Positions 63,014 through 64,000 of a DNA stretch of 64,000 bases are shown here, one piece after another. The position numbers and the translations under genes were made by a program. The notes beneath the pieces are model-generated. The model was not told where the DNA came from. It saw only the letters and a program-made list of their open reading frames with translations, and made no database searches. The DNA is from DASQZK01 sp963809925. Lineage in GTDB: Bacteria > Bacteroidota > Bacteroidia > Bacteroidales > GCA-2748055. The stretch covers positions 868,001-932,000 of the forward strand of contig CAWELH010000004.1 of assembly GCA_963809925.1 (NCBI GenBank), given 5' to 3'. Positions within the stretch are counted from its first letter, which is position 1. Each line of letters begins with the position of its first letter.

Positions 63014-64000
63014 CTATTTTCCGATCAATATTTCAGCACCCAGAGAGATCCCGAGAGTCCTGACCTGGATATGGTCCTTTAAATAATAATTGCCGTTAGC
63101 CAATGAATTTCTTGTCTCATATTCTATGTTTGCCTGAAGGTTGAAGCGTTTATTTACTTTCAACCCTGCTCCTGCACCAAGAATGATAGCGCCATAGTAG
63201 GTATGTGTGTCTGTATCACCTGTCAGTTCGTAGGTTCCCAGTGTACGTGAAACCTGGAAGATTTTAAACTCTTTATTCACAAGAAAAATGTTATCGTACC
63301 CAAGGTAAATTTCAGGATAAACTCTATGATACCCAATTTTATAACGGAGCATCAACGGAATGTGAATGACGTCATAATTTGTTACCACTTCTATGCCGGA
63401 TCGTGTCCCTGAGGTAAAAATTTTATCGAATTGGTTATCAGACCATACGGCGTTTATTCCAAAATCCAGGTTATCGGATACCAGGGGCGGGTTATAGTAG
63501 AATTGAAAGCCGTACATCATCCTGCTACTCTTCTCAAAATCTCCCGAAGATTTTACGCCAAGGTATGAGGTCAAAACACCGGTTTTAATCCCGTAGGTAA
63601 ATCTTACATCCAGGCTCTTTGTATAATCAATACACGGATAATCATTGCAGACATCATTATGATAATCCTTAGAGATATTTACCAGTGCCCTTGCACTTAG
63701 CGGTGTATGGTCTATTTTATTGTACAGCTTTCTGTCGTCTCCGAAAGCCACGTGAAGTATAGCTTTGTATTTATCTTTAACAAGAACCACCGTTTTATCA
63801 TTAGGGTAGCCTATTGAATTACCTACGACCCGTCGTTCTGTTTTTTCTTCCCGGGGAAAAAGCTCCTGAATCCCAAGACCGGCCTTTTCAATATAAAAGT
63901 GGGAGGCCGAGGCTTCTTTTAAGTAATAGATATCAGCGATGCCGTCAATCAGGCATTCAAGAAATACGCTTGTGGAATCGCCATTCAACGGGATGACTCT
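63014..64000 (-). CDS. Outer membrane beta-barrel family protein, partial (5' end outside window)
   Basis: The frame is open to the window edge (last codons before the edge read RVIPLNGD), so the N-terminus is missing. The visible 328 residues contain an early domain (FLECLIDGIADIYYLKEASASHFYIEKAG) and then alternating strands rich in aromatic residues and Gly (GIKTGVLTSYLGVKSSG, MMYGFQFYYNPPLVS, PLMLRYKIGYHRVYPEIYLGYDN, GAIILGAGAGLKVNKRFNLQANIEY), the look of an eight-stranded OmpW/OmpA-like barrel. The terminal residues are GAEILIGK. Function is unknown. Confidence 0.75.
   Translation of the reverse strand, partial: RVIPLNGDSTSVFLECLIDGIADIYYLKEASASHFYIEKAGLGIQELFPREEKTERRVVGNSIGYPNDKTVVLVKDKYKAILHVAFGDDRKLYNKIDHTPLSARALVNISKDYHNDVCNDYPCIDYTKSLDVRFTYGIKTGVLTSYLGVKSSGDFEKSSRMMYGFQFYYNPPLVSDNLDFGINAVWSDNQFDKIFTSGTRSGIEVVTNYDVIHIPLMLRYKIGYHRVYPEIYLGYDNIFLVNKEFKIFQVSRTLGTYELTGDTDTHTYYGAIILGAGAGLKVNKRFNLQANIEYETRNSLANGNYYLKDHIQVRTLGISLGAEILIGK

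Overview
The window comes from a chromosome of a member of the Bacteroidota, probably an environmental, polysaccharide-degrading member of the Bacteroidales/Marinilabiliales type. The evidence is a SusC/SusD pair, many lipoproteins with a cysteine at about residue 20-26, three DUF4249 lipoproteins, an STN-type TonB-dependent receptor, a type IX secretion C-terminal sorting domain, a DUF3822-rsmD pair, and two promoters matching the Bacteroidota consensus (TTTG, about 19 nt, TAnnTTTG). No phage, CRISPR array, IS transposase or rRNA was seen.

Layout. 1-10448: the end of a SusC, a SusD and then a run of secreted lipoproteins (beta-helix protein, GH42-like enzyme, amidohydrolase, alpha/beta hydrolase), which reads as a polysaccharide utilisation locus. 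10568-13887 (minus): an L-Ala-D/L-Glu-type dipeptide epimerase overlapping an alpha-oxoamine synthase, then a Tat-exported Gfo/Idh/MocA oxidoreductase. 14388-16075: DeoR-type regulator and EamA transporter. 16381-20488: a lipoprotein with a lyase-like jelly-roll look, an exported nitrilase-fold hydrolase and a sialate O-acetylesterase. 20975-27998: agaS, gatZ, gatY, a GH20 hexosaminidase and a GH88 unsaturated uronyl hydrolase behind a textbook promoter. Together these suggest use of a GalNAc plus uronate polymer (chondroitin-like). 28831-41923: large secreted proteins (DUF5107-TPR, beta-helix, a beta-lactamase remnant fused to an apiosidase-like barrel, a 12-Asp-box propeller, a Tat amidohydrolase). 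42357-44772: a small odd island with a degenerate AAA+ protein, a four-helix membrane protein, a frameshifted small gene and a membrane J-domain protein. A tRNA-Asp follows. 45323-54688: three DUF4249 paralogues, a small secreted protein, an STN TonB receptor and an MG2-like protein. 54741-64000: saccharopine-dehydrogenase-like enzyme, a T9SS-sorted clan-A-like glycosidase, the housekeeping group rsmD/DUF3822/anchored coiled-coil protein, a RecD-like helicase and a truncated outer-membrane beta-barrel gene.

The gaps after several genes carry an unusual set of repeats: 8-bp microsatellites of several related motifs (AAATCACC, CAACTCAA, GGAAGTTA and variants), a composite element whose core of about 115 bp occurs at 16.1 kb and inverted at 28.5 kb, and REP-like CCATGG/CCACGG hairpins at 2.2, 2.4, 28.34 and 28.42 kb. 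The most noteworthy coding observations are the AAA+ protein that has lost its Walker A, Walker B glutamate and sensor residues, the internally deleted beta-lactamase domain fused to a glycosidase-like barrel, and the overlapping epimerase/oxoamine-synthase pair.
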